The notes under the pieces: generated by a model
Seen by the model: the letters and a program-made list of their open reading frames with translations, nothing else
What the model was told of the DNA's origin: nothing
Database searches by the model: none
Shown here: one piece after another, positions 28,043-36,797 of the stretch
Layout: the number at the start of each line of letters is the position of its first letter
How positions within the stretch are numbered: position 1 is the stretch's first letter
Assembly: GCF_042433515.1 (NCBI RefSeq)
Contig: NZ_JBHLVH010000014.1
Location: 180,196 to 244,195, forward strand
DNA length: 64,000 nt
Origin: Kytococcus schroeteri
Lineage (GTDB): Bacteria; Actinomycetota; Actinomycetes; Actinomycetales; Dermatophilaceae
Direction of reading: 5' to 3'
Position numbers and translations under genes: made by a program

Positions 28043-29005
28043 TCAGGCCACCGCGCCGCGGGCGATGAGCTCGCGGGCCAGGCGGCGGTAGGCGTAGGCG
28101 GCCGTGTGGTGCGGGGCGTAGCGGGTGATGGGCTCGGCGGCCAGGGTGGCGTCGGGGAACTTCACCGTGCGACGGATGGGGGTGGTGAAGACCAGCTCGC
28201 CGAAGTGGTCGGTGACGCTGGCCACGACCTCGCGGCTGTGCAGGGTGCGGCCGTCCACCATCGTGGGCAGGATGCCGTCGATCTGCAGCAGGGGGTTGAG
28301 GCGGTCGGTGATCTTCTCGATGGTCTCCACCAGCAGCGCCACGCCGCGCAGGGCGAAGTACTCGGTCTCCAGCGGGATGATCACGCCGTGGGCGGCGGTG
28401 AGCGCGTTCACGGTGAGCAGGCCCAGCGACGGCTGGCAGTCGATGAGGATGGCGTCGTACTCCTCGAGCACCGGACGCAGCGCGCGCTCGAGGGCCTGTT
28501 CGCGGGCCACCTCGTTGACCAGCTGCACCTCCGCGGCCGAGAGGTCGATGTCGGCGGGCAGGACGTCCAGGCCCGGGGTGCTCGTGGCCCGGATGACGTC
28601 GTGCACGTCGAGCTCGCGGGCCGGGCGCATGAGCAGGTCGTAGACGCTGTGCTCCGAGCCGGAGGAGCGCACGCCGAGGCCCACCGAGAGGGCGCCCTGG
28701 GGGTCGAAGTCAACGAGCAGCACCCGGCGCCCCATCTCGGCCAGGGCAGCACCCAGGTTGATGGTGGTGGTCGTCTTGCCCACCCCGCCCTTCTGGTTGC
28801 ACAGGGCGATGACGCGGGCAGGGCCGTGGGAGGTCAGCTCCGGCGGCCGGGGGAAGTCGTCCAGGCGGGGGTTGTCCGCCAGGGCCACGGCGCGGGACAC
28901 CCGCGGCGCAGCAACCGGCGCCTCGGTCGCCGCCGCGGCCTCGACTCCCTCGAGCGGCAGCTGCGTGGCCGCCGCGTGGTCCTGGGTGTCCGAGCGTTCG
29001 CTCAC
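28043..29005 (-). CDS. ParA family ATPase (Soj-like)
   Basis: 320 residues. Deviant Walker A CNQKGGVGKTTTTINLG (about 68-84), Walker A' VLLVDFDPQGALS, Walker B ILIDCQPSLGLLTVNAL. About 60 N-terminal residues precede the ATPase domain. There is no parB next to it, and the position upstream of scpA is the one held by the accessory ParA of actinobacteria, not the origin-proximal parAB pair. The GTG start has a GGAGAGGAAGG Shine-Dalgarno sequence; TAGGGT at 29035-29040 is a possible -10. A role in segregation with SMC-ScpAB is inferred from context. Confidence 0.9.
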   Translation of the reverse strand: MSERSDTQDHAAATQLPLEGVEAAAATEAPVAAPRVSRAVALADNPRLDDFPRPPELTSHGPARVIALCNQKGGVGKTTTTINLGAALAEMGRRVLLVDFDPQGALSVGLGVRSSGSEHSVYDLLMRPARELDVHDVIRATSTPGLDVLPADIDLSAAEVQLVNEVAREQALERALRPVLEEYDAILIDCQPSLGLLTVNALTAAHGVIIPLETEYFALRGVALLVETIEKITDRLNPLLQIDGILPTMVDGRTLHSREVVASVTDHFGELVFTTPIRRTVKFPDATLAAEPITRYAPHHTAAYAYRRLARELIARGAVA

Positions 29006-29091
29006 GGTGCCTTCCTCTCCTGATCGACGGGGCAACCCTACAGGCGCCCCCGAGGCACCGTCGCCCCCTCATCCTCAACTCGACCCGTGGG

Positions 29092-29112
29092 TGACCCTCG
29101 ACCTCAGGGTCA
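29092..29112. repeat. 7-bp inverted repeat between xerD and the ParA gene
   Basis: TGACCCT (29092-29098) and AGGGTCA (29106-29112) with a 7-nt spacer. It could be a weak xerD terminator or an operator; nothing decides. Confidence 0.4.
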
Positions 29113-29135
29113 TGCGCTCTCCTCGCTTCGGCACG

Positions 29136-30089
29136 TCATCGAGCGCGTGGGTGGGTCGCCTGGAAGACCTCGCGGAGGTGACCGGGGGTCACCCGCGTGT
29201 AGATCTGGGTGGTGGTGACCGACGCGTGCCCCAGCAGCTCCTGCACCACGCGCACGTCCGCACCGCCGGCCACGAGGTGCGTGGCGTAGCTGTGGCGCAG
29301 GGTGTGCGGCCCCAGCCGCTCCCCCAGGCCCGCCCGCTCACCGGCCTCGGCCACCACGGCCCAGGCCGACTGCCGCCCCAGCCGGCGCCCCCGCTGGTTG
29401 AGCAGCAGCGCCGCACCGGCACCCCCGCTCGCCGCCAGCACGGAACGACCCGCCGCCAACCAGTCGCCCACGGCCTGGGCCGCCGCCCCACCCAACGGCA
29501 CGTGGCGCTCCTTGCCGCCCTTGCCCAGCAGGCGCACCACGCGTCCCCGGAGGTCCACGTCGTCCACGTCGAGCCCGGTCACCTCGGACACTCGCGCGCC
29601 GGTGCCGTAGAGCAGCTCGAGCAGCGCCCGGTCCCGGCGGGCCAGGGCCAGCTCCCGCGGCGCGGCGCCCCCCTCCACCGGGGCGGTGGCCTCCAGCAGC
29701 CGGGTCACCTCCTGCACCGAGAGCGCCTTGGGCAGGCGCTGGCCCGTGCTCGGCGGGGTCACGTCGGCGGCCACGTCGGCGGGGACCCAGCCCTCCAGCA
29801 GGGCGAAGGCGTGGAAGCGGCGCACCGCCACGAGCATCCGCGTCACCGACGACCGAGCCCGTCCCGAGGCCGCCAGCGCCTGCAGGTGGTCGCGGACGTC
29901 CTGCGTGGTCACCGCCGCCCACTCCCGGCACCCGGCCTCCTGCAGGAAGCGCACCCAGACCACGAGGTCGCGCCGGTAGGCCGCGAGGGTGTTGGCGGCC
30001 AACCCCCGCTCCACCGACAGGTGGGCCAGCCACTCCTCCACCGCCGGCCACAGTGGCCCGTCCACGCCCGTCGACCCATTGCTCCTCAT
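29136..30089 (-). CDS. xerD: Tyrosine recombinase XerD
   Basis: 317 residues. Resolves chromosome dimers at dif with XerC. N-terminal SAM-like core-binding domain (about 15-105) and catalytic domain with Arg in YGTGARVSEV, Lys in GKGGKERHVPL, HTLRHSYATHL (His, Arg), HASVTTTQIYTRV (His and nucleophile Tyr). Standalone chromosomal position upstream of parA-scpA-scpB is the known actinobacterial order. The ATG follows a CACACT hexamer by 6 nt, so a leaderless message is possible; the divergent membrane-protein gene starts 27 bp away. Confidence 0.93.
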   Translation of the reverse strand: MRSNGSTGVDGPLWPAVEEWLAHLSVERGLAANTLAAYRRDLVVWVRFLQEAGCREWAAVTTQDVRDHLQALAASGRARSSVTRMLVAVRRFHAFALLEGWVPADVAADVTPPSTGQRLPKALSVQEVTRLLEATAPVEGGAAPRELALARRDRALLELLYGTGARVSEVTGLDVDDVDLRGRVVRLLGKGGKERHVPLGGAAAQAVGDWLAAGRSVLAASGGAGAALLLNQRGRRLGRQSAWAVVAEAGERAGLGERLGPHTLRHSYATHLVAGGADVRVVQELLGHASVTTTQIYTRVTPGHLREVFQATHPRAR

Positions 30090-30095
30090 CCCCCC

Positions 30096-30110
30096 AGTGT
30101 GAGGCAGGCT
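30096..30110. promoter_or_regulatory. Back-to-back -10 elements of xerD and the divergent membrane protein gene
   Basis: Minus strand CACACT (30096-30101) lies 6 nt before the xerD ATG; plus strand CAGGCT (30105-30110) lies 6 nt before the ATG at 30117. The two hexamers are 3 bp apart. Both lack the consensus first T. Confidence 0.4.
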
Positions 30111-30116
30111 GGCCCC

Positions 30117-30737
30117 ATGGCCTGGTACTCCTCCGCCCCCGCCCATCGGTCCGTACAGGTCCTCTCCGACCTCGCCATGGCCGGGTGGACCCTGCTGTGG
30201 GTCCTCGTCGGCCGCGCGGCGCACCACCACGTGCTCGAGCGCTTCGCCCCCGCCGAGCGCCTCGTGGAGAGCGGCGACCGCATCAACGACGGCGTCCAGG
30301 GAGCCGACCAGCGCCTGTCCGACCTGCCGCTGGTGGGCGACCTCGCCTCGGGCGTGCTCGACGGGCTGCTGGGCGTGGGCGACCCGGTGACCGAGACCGG
30401 CCGGGAGCTGCTGGCCTCCGGGGAGCGGCTGGCCGACACGATGTGGCTCGCGGTCACCGGCCTGCCGGTGCTCACCGCCCTGCTGGTCTGGCTGCCGGTG
30501 CGCCTGCACTTCGCGGTGCGCTCGGCGGCCACCGCCGCCAACCTCCGGCGCGTGGACGACCCCGAGGCCCTGCTCGCCCTGCGAGGGCTGGCCACGCTGC
30601 CGGTGGGCACACTGGCCTCCATCGACCGCGACCCCGTGGCCGCCTGGCGGCGCGGCGACGAGGAGGTCGTGCACGAGCTGGCCCGCGCCCAGGCACGGGA
30701 GCTCGGGGTGCAGCTGCCTCAGAGGTCCCGCAGGTAG
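30117..30737 (+). CDS. Membrane protein of unknown function
   Basis: 206 residues, not recognised. Two likely membrane helices at about 15-35 and 120-142, with a loop between (about 36-118) that should lie outside or inside depending on topology, and a soluble C-terminal segment of about 60 residues with LALRGLATLPVGTLASIDRDPVAAWRRGDEE. No enzymatic motif. Similar two-helix proteins occur in actinobacterial genomes, but no function is known to me. The start is set by the hexamer 6 nt upstream. Its last 19 bp overlap the convergent MBL-hydrolase gene. Confidence 0.75.
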   Translation: MAWYSSAPAHRSVQVLSDLAMAGWTLLWVLVGRAAHHHVLERFAPAERLVESGDRINDGVQGADQRLSDLPLVGDLASGVLDGLLGVGDPVTETGRELLASGERLADTMWLAVTGLPVLTALLVWLPVRLHFAVRSAATAANLRRVDDPEALLALRGLATLPVGTLASIDRDPVAAWRRGDEEVVHELARAQARELGVQLPQRSRR

Positions 30738-31417
30738 GGGTTGCTGGCCCGCTCGTGGGCCATCGTGCTGGGGCGTCCGTGCCCCGGCAGCACCATCGTG
30801 GCGTCCGGCGTGGGCAGCACCACCTCGCGCAGGGAGCGCTGCATGGCCACCGGGTCCCCGCCCGGCAGGTCGGTGCGGCCGATCGAACCGGCGAACAGCA
30901 CGTCGCCGGTGAACGAGCTGGCCTGCAGGTCCGAGCCGGCGCGGCGCACCTGCTCGGGCACCTTCTGGACGTCGTAGAGCACGCTGCCCTCGGTGTGCCC
31001 CGGGGCGTGGCGCACCTGCCAGGTCATGCCGGCCAACTCGAGGGTGGCCCGGTCGGTGACCTCGTGCACGACCTCCGGCTCGGCCCAGGTGAACGAGCCG
31101 CCGTACTCGCGCTGCAGCATCGCCCACATCGGTTCCGAGAGGCCCTTGCGCGGGTCGGTGAGCCGGTAGCGGTCGTCGGTGTGCACGTAGGCGCCCACGG
31201 TGCCGCCGCAGACCGGCGTGACGCTCACGGTGTGGTCCAGGTGCCCGTGCGTGAGCAGCACCGCCGCGGGGCGCAGGCCGTTCTCGCGCAGCGCCTCCCG
31301 CAGGCGGTCGACCACCCCGAACCCGGGGTCGATGACGACGCACTCCTCCCCGGCCTCGGGGGCCACGACGTAGCAGTTGGTGCCGAAGGCGGTGGCCGGG
31401 ATGGCGAGGGTGAACAT
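30719..31417 (-). CDS. MBL-fold metallo-hydrolase (glyoxalase II-like)
   Basis: 232 residues. Metallo-beta-lactamase fold with the metal motif LTHGHLDHTVS (H-x-H-x-D-H, about 57-66), further metal ligands in HAPGHTEGS and FTGDVLFAGSIGRTDLPGG, and the C-terminal His in VLPGHGRPST. GRTDLPGG is typical of glyoxalase II-like and related thioester hydrolases. Substrate unknown. The ATG at 31415-31417 has TACGCT 7 nt upstream. In related genomes this gene type often neighbours the DUF349/relA region, as here. Confidence 0.88.
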   Translation of the reverse strand: MFTLAIPATAFGTNCYVVAPEAGEECVVIDPGFGVVDRLREALRENGLRPAAVLLTHGHLDHTVSVTPVCGGTVGAYVHTDDRYRLTDPRKGLSEPMWAMLQREYGGSFTWAEPEVVHEVTDRATLELAGMTWQVRHAPGHTEGSVLYDVQKVPEQVRRAGSDLQASSFTGDVLFAGSIGRTDLPGGDPVAMQRSLREVVLPTPDATMVLPGHGRPSTMAHERASNPYLRDL

Positions 31418-31424
31418 GGCCGCC

Positions 31425-31430
31425 AGCGTA
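31425..31430 (-). promoter_or_regulatory. -10 element of the MBL-hydrolase gene
   Basis: TACGCT on the minus strand, 7 nt before the ATG at 31417; no Shine-Dalgarno site between. Confidence 0.5.
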
Positions 31431-31541
31431 GGCGGGCGCGCCCGCGGACCACCGGCGGCGCGCCCCACGCACCTTGGCGCACCCGGGCCACGGCGACTAC
31501 CTAGACTGGCCCGAGCGAACCGTCCGCCGAGAGAGGCAACC

Positions 31542-33104
31542 ATGAACGCGGCTGATCAGACCACGTCCACCCCCGAGGGCCCCGAGGGCACCCCGGCCGG
31601 CCAGGAGCAGGCGCCCACCGACGCGGCACCCACCCCCGCCCCGACCCCCGCGGCCGTGCCCTCCCCCGGCGCCCTGGCCCGCAAGCGCCCCGCCCCGCCG
31701 GTGACCCCGGTGGGCGGTTCCCCCGATGCCGAGAAGGGCGCCGCACGCGGCGAGGGCCGCCAGCGCCCGGCCGCCCAGCGCGCCTCGTTCACCCCCACTC
31801 CGGTGCCCGGCCCGCTGGTGGACACCTCGGCCCTCACCGAGACCGACCAGTCCGCCTTCGGCTCGCTCGCCGAGTCCGGCGAGGTCGTGCGCACCGACGC
31901 CGACGGCACCACCACCGTGGTGGGCAGCTACCCGGGCGCGGACGCCGCCGACGCCGTGGCCTACTTCGTGCGCAAGTTCGACGAGGTCGTGGCCTCCACC
32001 GTGCTCCTGGCCCAGCGCATCCACGCCGGCAGCGTGACCGCCGCCGAGGGCCGCCAGTCCCTGGAGGCCGTGCGCACCCATCTGGCCGAGACGCCGATGG
32101 TGGGCGACTACGCCACCCTCTCCTCGGTGCTCGACGAGCTCACCGAGGCCCTGCGCGACAAGGAGCGCAGCGACCAGGCGCAGCGCGCCGAGGCCCGCGC
32201 CGAGGCCGCCGCCGAGCGCGAGAAGCTCGTGGTGGAGGCCGAGACCCTGGCCGCCACCGACCCGGCGCAGATGCAGTGGAAGGCCGCCAGCGACCGCATG
32301 CGGCACATGGTGGACGACTGGAAGGCGATGCAGCGCGCCCAGATCCGCCTGGACAAGCCCACCGAGAACGAGCTCTGGCAGCGCCTGGCCAGTGCCCGCA
32401 ACACCTTCGACAAGGTGCGCAAGGCCCACTTCGCCCGGCTGGACGCCGAGCGCGACCAGGCCCGCGTGGTCAAGGAGGAGCTCGTCAAGGAGGCCCAGCG
32501 CCTGGCCACCCGCACCGACGACCCGCGCACCGCGGGGGCGTTCAAGCGCCTCATGCAGGACTGGAAGCGCGCCGGCCGCGCCCAGCGCTCGGTGGACGAC
32601 GCCCTGTGGCAGCAGTTCCGCGCCGCCCAGGACCAGTTCTTCAACGCCAAGGACGCCGAGGCCGCCGCCAAGGACGAGGAGTACGCCGCCAACCTGCCCG
32701 CCAAGGAGGCCCTCCTGGCCGAGGCCGAGGCGCTGCTGCCGGTCAAGGACCTGGACACCACCAAGCGTCAGCTGCGTGGCATCCAGGAGCGCTTCGAGGC
32801 CGCCGGCATGGTGCCGCGCGCCGACGTCAAGCGCATCGAGGGCCGCATGCGCGCCGTGGAGCAGGCCGTCCGCGAGGCCGAGGACCTGCAGTGGAAGAAG
32901 ACCTCGCCGGAGCACGCCCAGCGCGCCAGCCTCTTCGCCACCCAGCTGCAGGGCGCCGTGGAGGACCTGCAGGCCAAGCTGGCCAAGGCCGAGGCCGCCG
33001 GCGACGAGAAGCGCGCCGCCAAGGTGCGCAAGGAGCTGGAGACCAAGCAGGCGTGGCTCGACCAGGCGCAGCAGGGAGTGGCCGAGTTCGGCGGGGAGGC
33101 ATGA
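31542..33104 (+). CDS. DUF349 domain-containing protein
   Basis: 520 residues. N-terminal 90 residues are Pro/Ala/Thr-rich and probably disordered; the rest is almost all alpha-helix, with repeated DUF349 units (WKAASDRMRHMVDDWKAMQ, AFKRLMQDWKRAGRAQRSVDDALWQQFRAAQDQFF) and a long charged coiled coil at the C-terminus. Function unknown in actinobacteria. Start ATG at 31542 has GAGAGG about 8 nt upstream; a TAGACT hexamer at 31502-31507 may be the -10, giving a short leader. Overlaps the aminopeptidase start by 4 bp (ATGA). Confidence 0.85.
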   Translation: MNAADQTTSTPEGPEGTPAGQEQAPTDAAPTPAPTPAAVPSPGALARKRPAPPVTPVGGSPDAEKGAARGEGRQRPAAQRASFTPTPVPGPLVDTSALTETDQSAFGSLAESGEVVRTDADGTTTVVGSYPGADAADAVAYFVRKFDEVVASTVLLAQRIHAGSVTAAEGRQSLEAVRTHLAETPMVGDYATLSSVLDELTEALRDKERSDQAQRAEARAEAAAEREKLVVEAETLAATDPAQMQWKAASDRMRHMVDDWKAMQRAQIRLDKPTENELWQRLASARNTFDKVRKAHFARLDAERDQARVVKEELVKEAQRLATRTDDPRTAGAFKRLMQDWKRAGRAQRSVDDALWQQFRAAQDQFFNAKDAEAAAKDEEYAANLPAKEALLAEAEALLPVKDLDTTKRQLRGIQERFEAAGMVPRADVKRIEGRMRAVEQAVREAEDLQWKKTSPEHAQRASLFATQLQGAVEDLQAKLAKAEAAGDEKRAAKVRKELETKQAWLDQAQQGVAEFGGEA

Positions 33105-34429
33105 TGGCGCGGCTGGACCGGTTCGACACCGACGAGGTGGCCGCCGGCCTCATCGCCTACCTGGACGACTCCCCCACCCCCTTCCACGCGGTGGCCTCGG
33201 CCGCCGCGCTGCTGGAGGGTGCCGGGTTCACCGAGGTGGACGAGACGCAGGCCTTCCCCGAGGGCCCGGGGCGCCACTACCTGGTGCGCGGCGGCTCCCT
33301 CGTGGCGTGGAGCACCGAGCACCTCCCGGCCGGTGCCGGTCCGGCCACCGGCTTCCGCGTGGTGGGTGCCCACACCGACTCGCCGACGCTGCGCATCAAG
33401 CCGCGCCCGGACGTGTCCTCGGCCGGGTTCGCCCAGTTGGCGGTGGAGCCCTACGGCGGGCTCATCACCAACTCGTGGCTCGACCGCGACCTGGGCCTGG
33501 CCGGCCGGGTGACCCTGCGCGACCCGCAGGGCACCGACGGCGTGCGCACCGAGCTGCTCGACGTGGACGAGGCCCTGCTGCGCGTCTCGCGCCTGGCCAT
33601 CCACCTCGACCGGGACGTGCGCGAGGGCGAGGCCCTCAACGCGCAGCGCCACCTCGTGCCGCACTGGTCGGTCTCCCCCGACGCGCCGGCCTTCACCACC
33701 TGGCTGGCCGGGCGCCTGGGCGTGGCCGAGGCGGACGTCCTCGGCTGGGACCTCATGGCCTACGACCTCACCGGGGCGGCCCGCATCGGCCTGGACGGGG
33801 GCCTCATCGCCTCGGCCCGGCTGGACAACCTGGCCACCTCCTACGCGGCGGTGCGCGCCCTGCTCGATGCCGTGGGGTCGCCCATGGGCGACGGCGCGGC
33901 CATCCCGCTCATCGCGCTGTTCGACCACGAGGAGGTCGGCTCGATGACCGAGCGCGGCGCCTTCTCCCAGCTGCTGCCGGCCGTGCTCGAGCGCATCGTG
34001 CTGGCCCGCGGCGGCGACCGCCAGGACCACCTGCGGGCGCTGGCCTCCACGGTCATCGCCTCGGGCGACATGGCGCACGCCACCCACCCCAACTACGCCG
34101 ACCGCCACGAGCCCGGCCACCACATCGCCGTCAACGGCGGACCGGTGCTCAAGGTCAACACCAACGGGCGCTACGCCACCGACGGACTGGGCACGGCGGC
34201 CTTCCGCCTGGCCTGCCAGCAGGCCGGGGTGCCGATGCAGGAGTTCGTGGTGCGCTCGGACCTGCCCTGCGGCAGCACGGTGGGCCCGATGACGGCGGCA
34301 CTCACCGGCTCCACCACGGTGGACTTCGGCGCCCCCACGCTGTCGATGCACAGCATCCGCGAGGTGTGCGGCACCGCCGACCAGGCCATGTACGCGGCCT
34401 GCCTGGCGGCCTTCCTCGACCCCGCCTGA
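33101..34429 (+). CDS. M18 family aminopeptidase (aspartyl aminopeptidase type)
   Basis: 442 residues, normal for the family. Dinuclear-zinc exopeptidase. Metal and catalytic residues: VVGAHTDSPTL (His), SARLDNLATS (Asp), LFDHEEVGS (Glu-Glu), SGDMAHATHPNY (Asp), and the C-terminal MHSIRE (His). Probably cytosolic peptide turnover. The ATG at 33101 overlaps the DUF349 stop (ATGA) and a second in-frame ATG follows at once at 33104; the spacing to GGGGAGG favours neither strongly. Coupled to the DUF349 gene. Confidence 0.92.
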   Translation: MMARLDRFDTDEVAAGLIAYLDDSPTPFHAVASAAALLEGAGFTEVDETQAFPEGPGRHYLVRGGSLVAWSTEHLPAGAGPATGFRVVGAHTDSPTLRIKPRPDVSSAGFAQLAVEPYGGLITNSWLDRDLGLAGRVTLRDPQGTDGVRTELLDVDEALLRVSRLAIHLDRDVREGEALNAQRHLVPHWSVSPDAPAFTTWLAGRLGVAEADVLGWDLMAYDLTGAARIGLDGGLIASARLDNLATSYAAVRALLDAVGSPMGDGAAIPLIALFDHEEVGSMTERGAFSQLLPAVLERIVLARGGDRQDHLRALASTVIASGDMAHATHPNYADRHEPGHHIAVNGGPVLKVNTNGRYATDGLGTAAFRLACQQAGVPMQEFVVRSDLPCGSTVGPMTAALTGSTTVDFGAPTLSMHSIREVCGTADQAMYAACLAAFLDPA

Positions 34430-34448
34430 GGGCCGTCCGGCCCCGCCC

Positions 34449-34486
34449 CCGTGACCCGCGTCGCCCTCAGGCGGCGCGGGTCACGG
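34449..34486. terminator. Bidirectional hairpin between the M18 aminopeptidase and rel
   Basis: 17-bp stem (34449-34465 with 34470-34486) with one G-U wobble on the + strand RNA and a 4-nt loop. The rel stop codon lies in the loop and right arm, so the hairpin includes the last codons of rel. Confidence 0.75.
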
Positions 34487-36692
34487 AGTAGATGCCGCGG
34501 ATCTGCTTGAGCGTGGACACCACGTGGTCGAGATAGTCCACCTCGGCCAGCTCGAACTCCAGCCGACCGTAGGCGGTGCGCCCGTCCGGGGAGGAGAAGG
34601 CCACGTCGGAGAGCACCAGCCCCAGCTCGGCGGTCACCCGCATCACGTCGGCCAGCAGCCCCTCCCGGTCGAGTCCCTCCATGACCAGGCGCGCGGTGAA
34701 CGCGCCCCGCGGTCGTTCGTCCCAGGCCACACGCACCATCCTCTCCGGGCTCTGCACGAGCTGCTCCACGTTCGGGCAGTCACGGCGGTGCACCGAGACG
34801 CCACGGCCCGTGGTCACGTAGCCCACGATGTCGTCGCCCGGCACCGGCGCGCAGCACACCGCCAGGTGGCTCCACACGTCGTCCGAGCCCACGATGTGCA
34901 CCGGTGCCTCGCCGGGGTGACGACGACGCGTCGGCGCCGCCACGGCATCGGCGGGAACCAGCGGCTCGGGCTCCTCCATGCCGTGGGCCTGGCGCAGCAG
35001 CTCGATGACGTGCTCCACCGAGGCACGCCGCTCCCCCACGGCCTGGAACACGCCGTCCCGGTCGTGCACGCTGAGCTTCTCCACCACCGGCTGCAGGGCC
35101 TCCGGGCGGGTCCACTGCTTGACCGGCAGGTCGGCCTTGCGCAGGGCGCGCACGAGCATGTCGTGGCCGGCGGCGGTCATCTCCGCCTTGCGCTCCCGGC
35201 TGAACCACTGCTTGATCTTGGACCGGGCCCGGGGCGTGGCCACGAAGGTGAACCAGTCGCGCGAGGGGCCGGCCCCCTCGCCCTTGGCAGTGAGGATCTC
35301 CACCGAGTCGCCGTTGGCCAGCTGGGTGTCCAGCGGCACCATCCGGCCGTTGACCTTGGCGCCCACCGCCTTGTGCCCCACGTCGGTGTGGATGGCGTAG
35401 GCCATGTCCACCGGGGTCGAGCCCTGGGCCAGCGACACGATCTTGCCCTTGGGCGTGAAGACGAAGACCTCCGGGGAGGAGATCTGGAAGCGCAGCGTGT
35501 CCATGAAGTCCTCGCTGCTGGCGTCCACCGCGAGGTCCATGGTCTCCCGGAGCCACGAGAGGTCCTGGGTGGAGCGCTGCGGCTGCCCGCCCTGCTTGTA
35601 GCGCCAGTGCGCGGCCACGCCGTACTCGGCCAGGCGGTGCATGTCGTGCGTGCGGATCTGGATCTCCACCGGCTTGCCGCCGGTGCCCATCACCGTGGTG
35701 TGCAGCGACTGGTAGCCGTTGCCCTTGGGGGTGGCGATGTAGTCCTTGATGCGGTTGGGCAGCGGGGTGAACATCGAGTGCACCAGGCCCAGGGCGTGGT
35801 AGCAGTCCGAGACGTCCTGCACGAGGATGCGCAGGGCCACGAGGTCGTGGATGTCCTCGAAGGCCCGGCCGCGCACCGTCATCTTCTGGTAGATCGACCA
35901 GTAGTGCTTCTCGCGCCCGGTGATGACGCCCGGCAGCCGGGCCTCGGCCATGGCGCCCTCGAGGCGCTGGCGGATCTCCCCCAGGTACTTCTCGCGCTCC
36001 GGCGCGGCGGCGGCCACCTGCCGCACCACGGCCTCGTACACCTCGGGCTGGCTGAAGCGGAAGGACAGGTCCTCCAGCTCCCACTTGACGGCGTTCATGC
36101 CCAACCGGTGCGCCAGCGGGGTGTAGATGTCCAAGGTCTCCACGGCCTTGCGCCGGGCGCTGGCGGGCGAGACGTACCGCCAGGTGCGCGCGTTGTGCAG
36201 CCGGTCGGCCAACTTGATGACCAGCACCCGGATGTCCTTGGACATGGCCACGACCATCTTGCGCACGGTCTCGGCCTGCGCGCTGTCGCCGTACTCCACC
36301 TTGTCGAGCTTGGTGACCCCGTCCACGAGCAGGGCGATCTCCGGGCCGAAGTCGGCCTCCAGCTGCTCCTGGCTGTAGGGCGTGTCCTCCGCCGTGTCGT
36401 GGAGCAGGGCGGCGGCCACCGTGGAGGCGTCCATACCGAGGTCGGCCAGCAGGCCGGCCACGGCCACCGGGTGGGTGATGTACGGGTCCCCGCTCTTGCG
36501 GACCTGGCCCTCGTGCGCCCGGGCGGCGACCTGGTAGGCGCGTTCCACCACCGAGAGGTCGGCCTTGTCGCCGCGCTGGCGCAGGCGGCGCATGAGGGGG
36601 GCCAGCTCGGGGGTGTCGGTGCGGGAGGTCCCCAGTCGGGCCAGGCGTTCGCGCACGGTCCAGCCCGTCGTGGGGCGCGTCTGCTGGCTCAT
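34467..36692 (-). CDS. rel: Bifunctional (p)ppGpp synthetase/hydrolase
   Basis: 741 residues. Makes and degrades the stringent-response alarmone. Domains in order: HD hydrolase (HPVAVAGLLADLGMD, LLHDTAEDT, about 70-200), synthetase (RGRAFEDIHDLVALRIL, RIKDYIATPKGNGYQSLHTTV, EIQIRTHDMHRLAEYGVAAHW), TGS (VFVFTPKGKIVSLAQGSTPVDMAYAIHTDVGH), conserved-cysteine region (VCCAPVPGDDIVGY) and a C-terminal ACT domain. Intact HDTAEDT and the RIKD loop show that both activities are retained. Start ATG has TATCAT 6 nt upstream, so rel probably has its own leaderless promoter although apt precedes it. Confidence 0.97.
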   Translation of the reverse strand: MSQQTRPTTGWTVRERLARLGTSRTDTPELAPLMRRLRQRGDKADLSVVERAYQVAARAHEGQVRKSGDPYITHPVAVAGLLADLGMDASTVAAALLHDTAEDTPYSQEQLEADFGPEIALLVDGVTKLDKVEYGDSAQAETVRKMVVAMSKDIRVLVIKLADRLHNARTWRYVSPASARRKAVETLDIYTPLAHRLGMNAVKWELEDLSFRFSQPEVYEAVVRQVAAAAPEREKYLGEIRQRLEGAMAEARLPGVITGREKHYWSIYQKMTVRGRAFEDIHDLVALRILVQDVSDCYHALGLVHSMFTPLPNRIKDYIATPKGNGYQSLHTTVMGTGGKPVEIQIRTHDMHRLAEYGVAAHWRYKQGGQPQRSTQDLSWLRETMDLAVDASSEDFMDTLRFQISSPEVFVFTPKGKIVSLAQGSTPVDMAYAIHTDVGHKAVGAKVNGRMVPLDTQLANGDSVEILTAKGEGAGPSRDWFTFVATPRARSKIKQWFSRERKAEMTAAGHDMLVRALRKADLPVKQWTRPEALQPVVEKLSVHDRDGVFQAVGERRASVEHVIELLRQAHGMEEPEPLVPADAVAAPTRRRHPGEAPVHIVGSDDVWSHLAVCCAPVPGDDIVGYVTTGRGVSVHRRDCPNVEQLVQSPERMVRVAWDERPRGAFTARLVMEGLDREGLLADVMRVTAELGLVLSDVAFSSPDGRTAYGRLEFELAEVDYLDHVVSTLKQIRGIYSVTRAA

Positions 36693-36698
36693 GTCGGG

Positions 36699-36704
36699 AT
36701 GATA
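36699..36704 (-). promoter_or_regulatory. -10 element of rel
   Basis: TATCAT on the minus strand, 6 nt before the rel ATG; the best -10 match of all the leaderless candidates. Confidence 0.6.
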
Positions 36705-36746
36705 CGCGGCGTCACACCCTCACCGGTGCCGACGTGACGCAACGGA

Positions 36747-36780
36747 CAGGGCCCCGCCGGCGAGTGCCGGCAGGGCCCTG
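36747..36780 (-). terminator. Terminator downstream of apt
   Basis: 15-bp GC stem (36747-36761 and 36766-36780), one G-U wobble, 4-nt loop, 17 bp after the apt stop. It separates apt from rel. Confidence 0.7.
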
Positions 36781-36797
36781 GGTGCGGTGGGGTGGTC

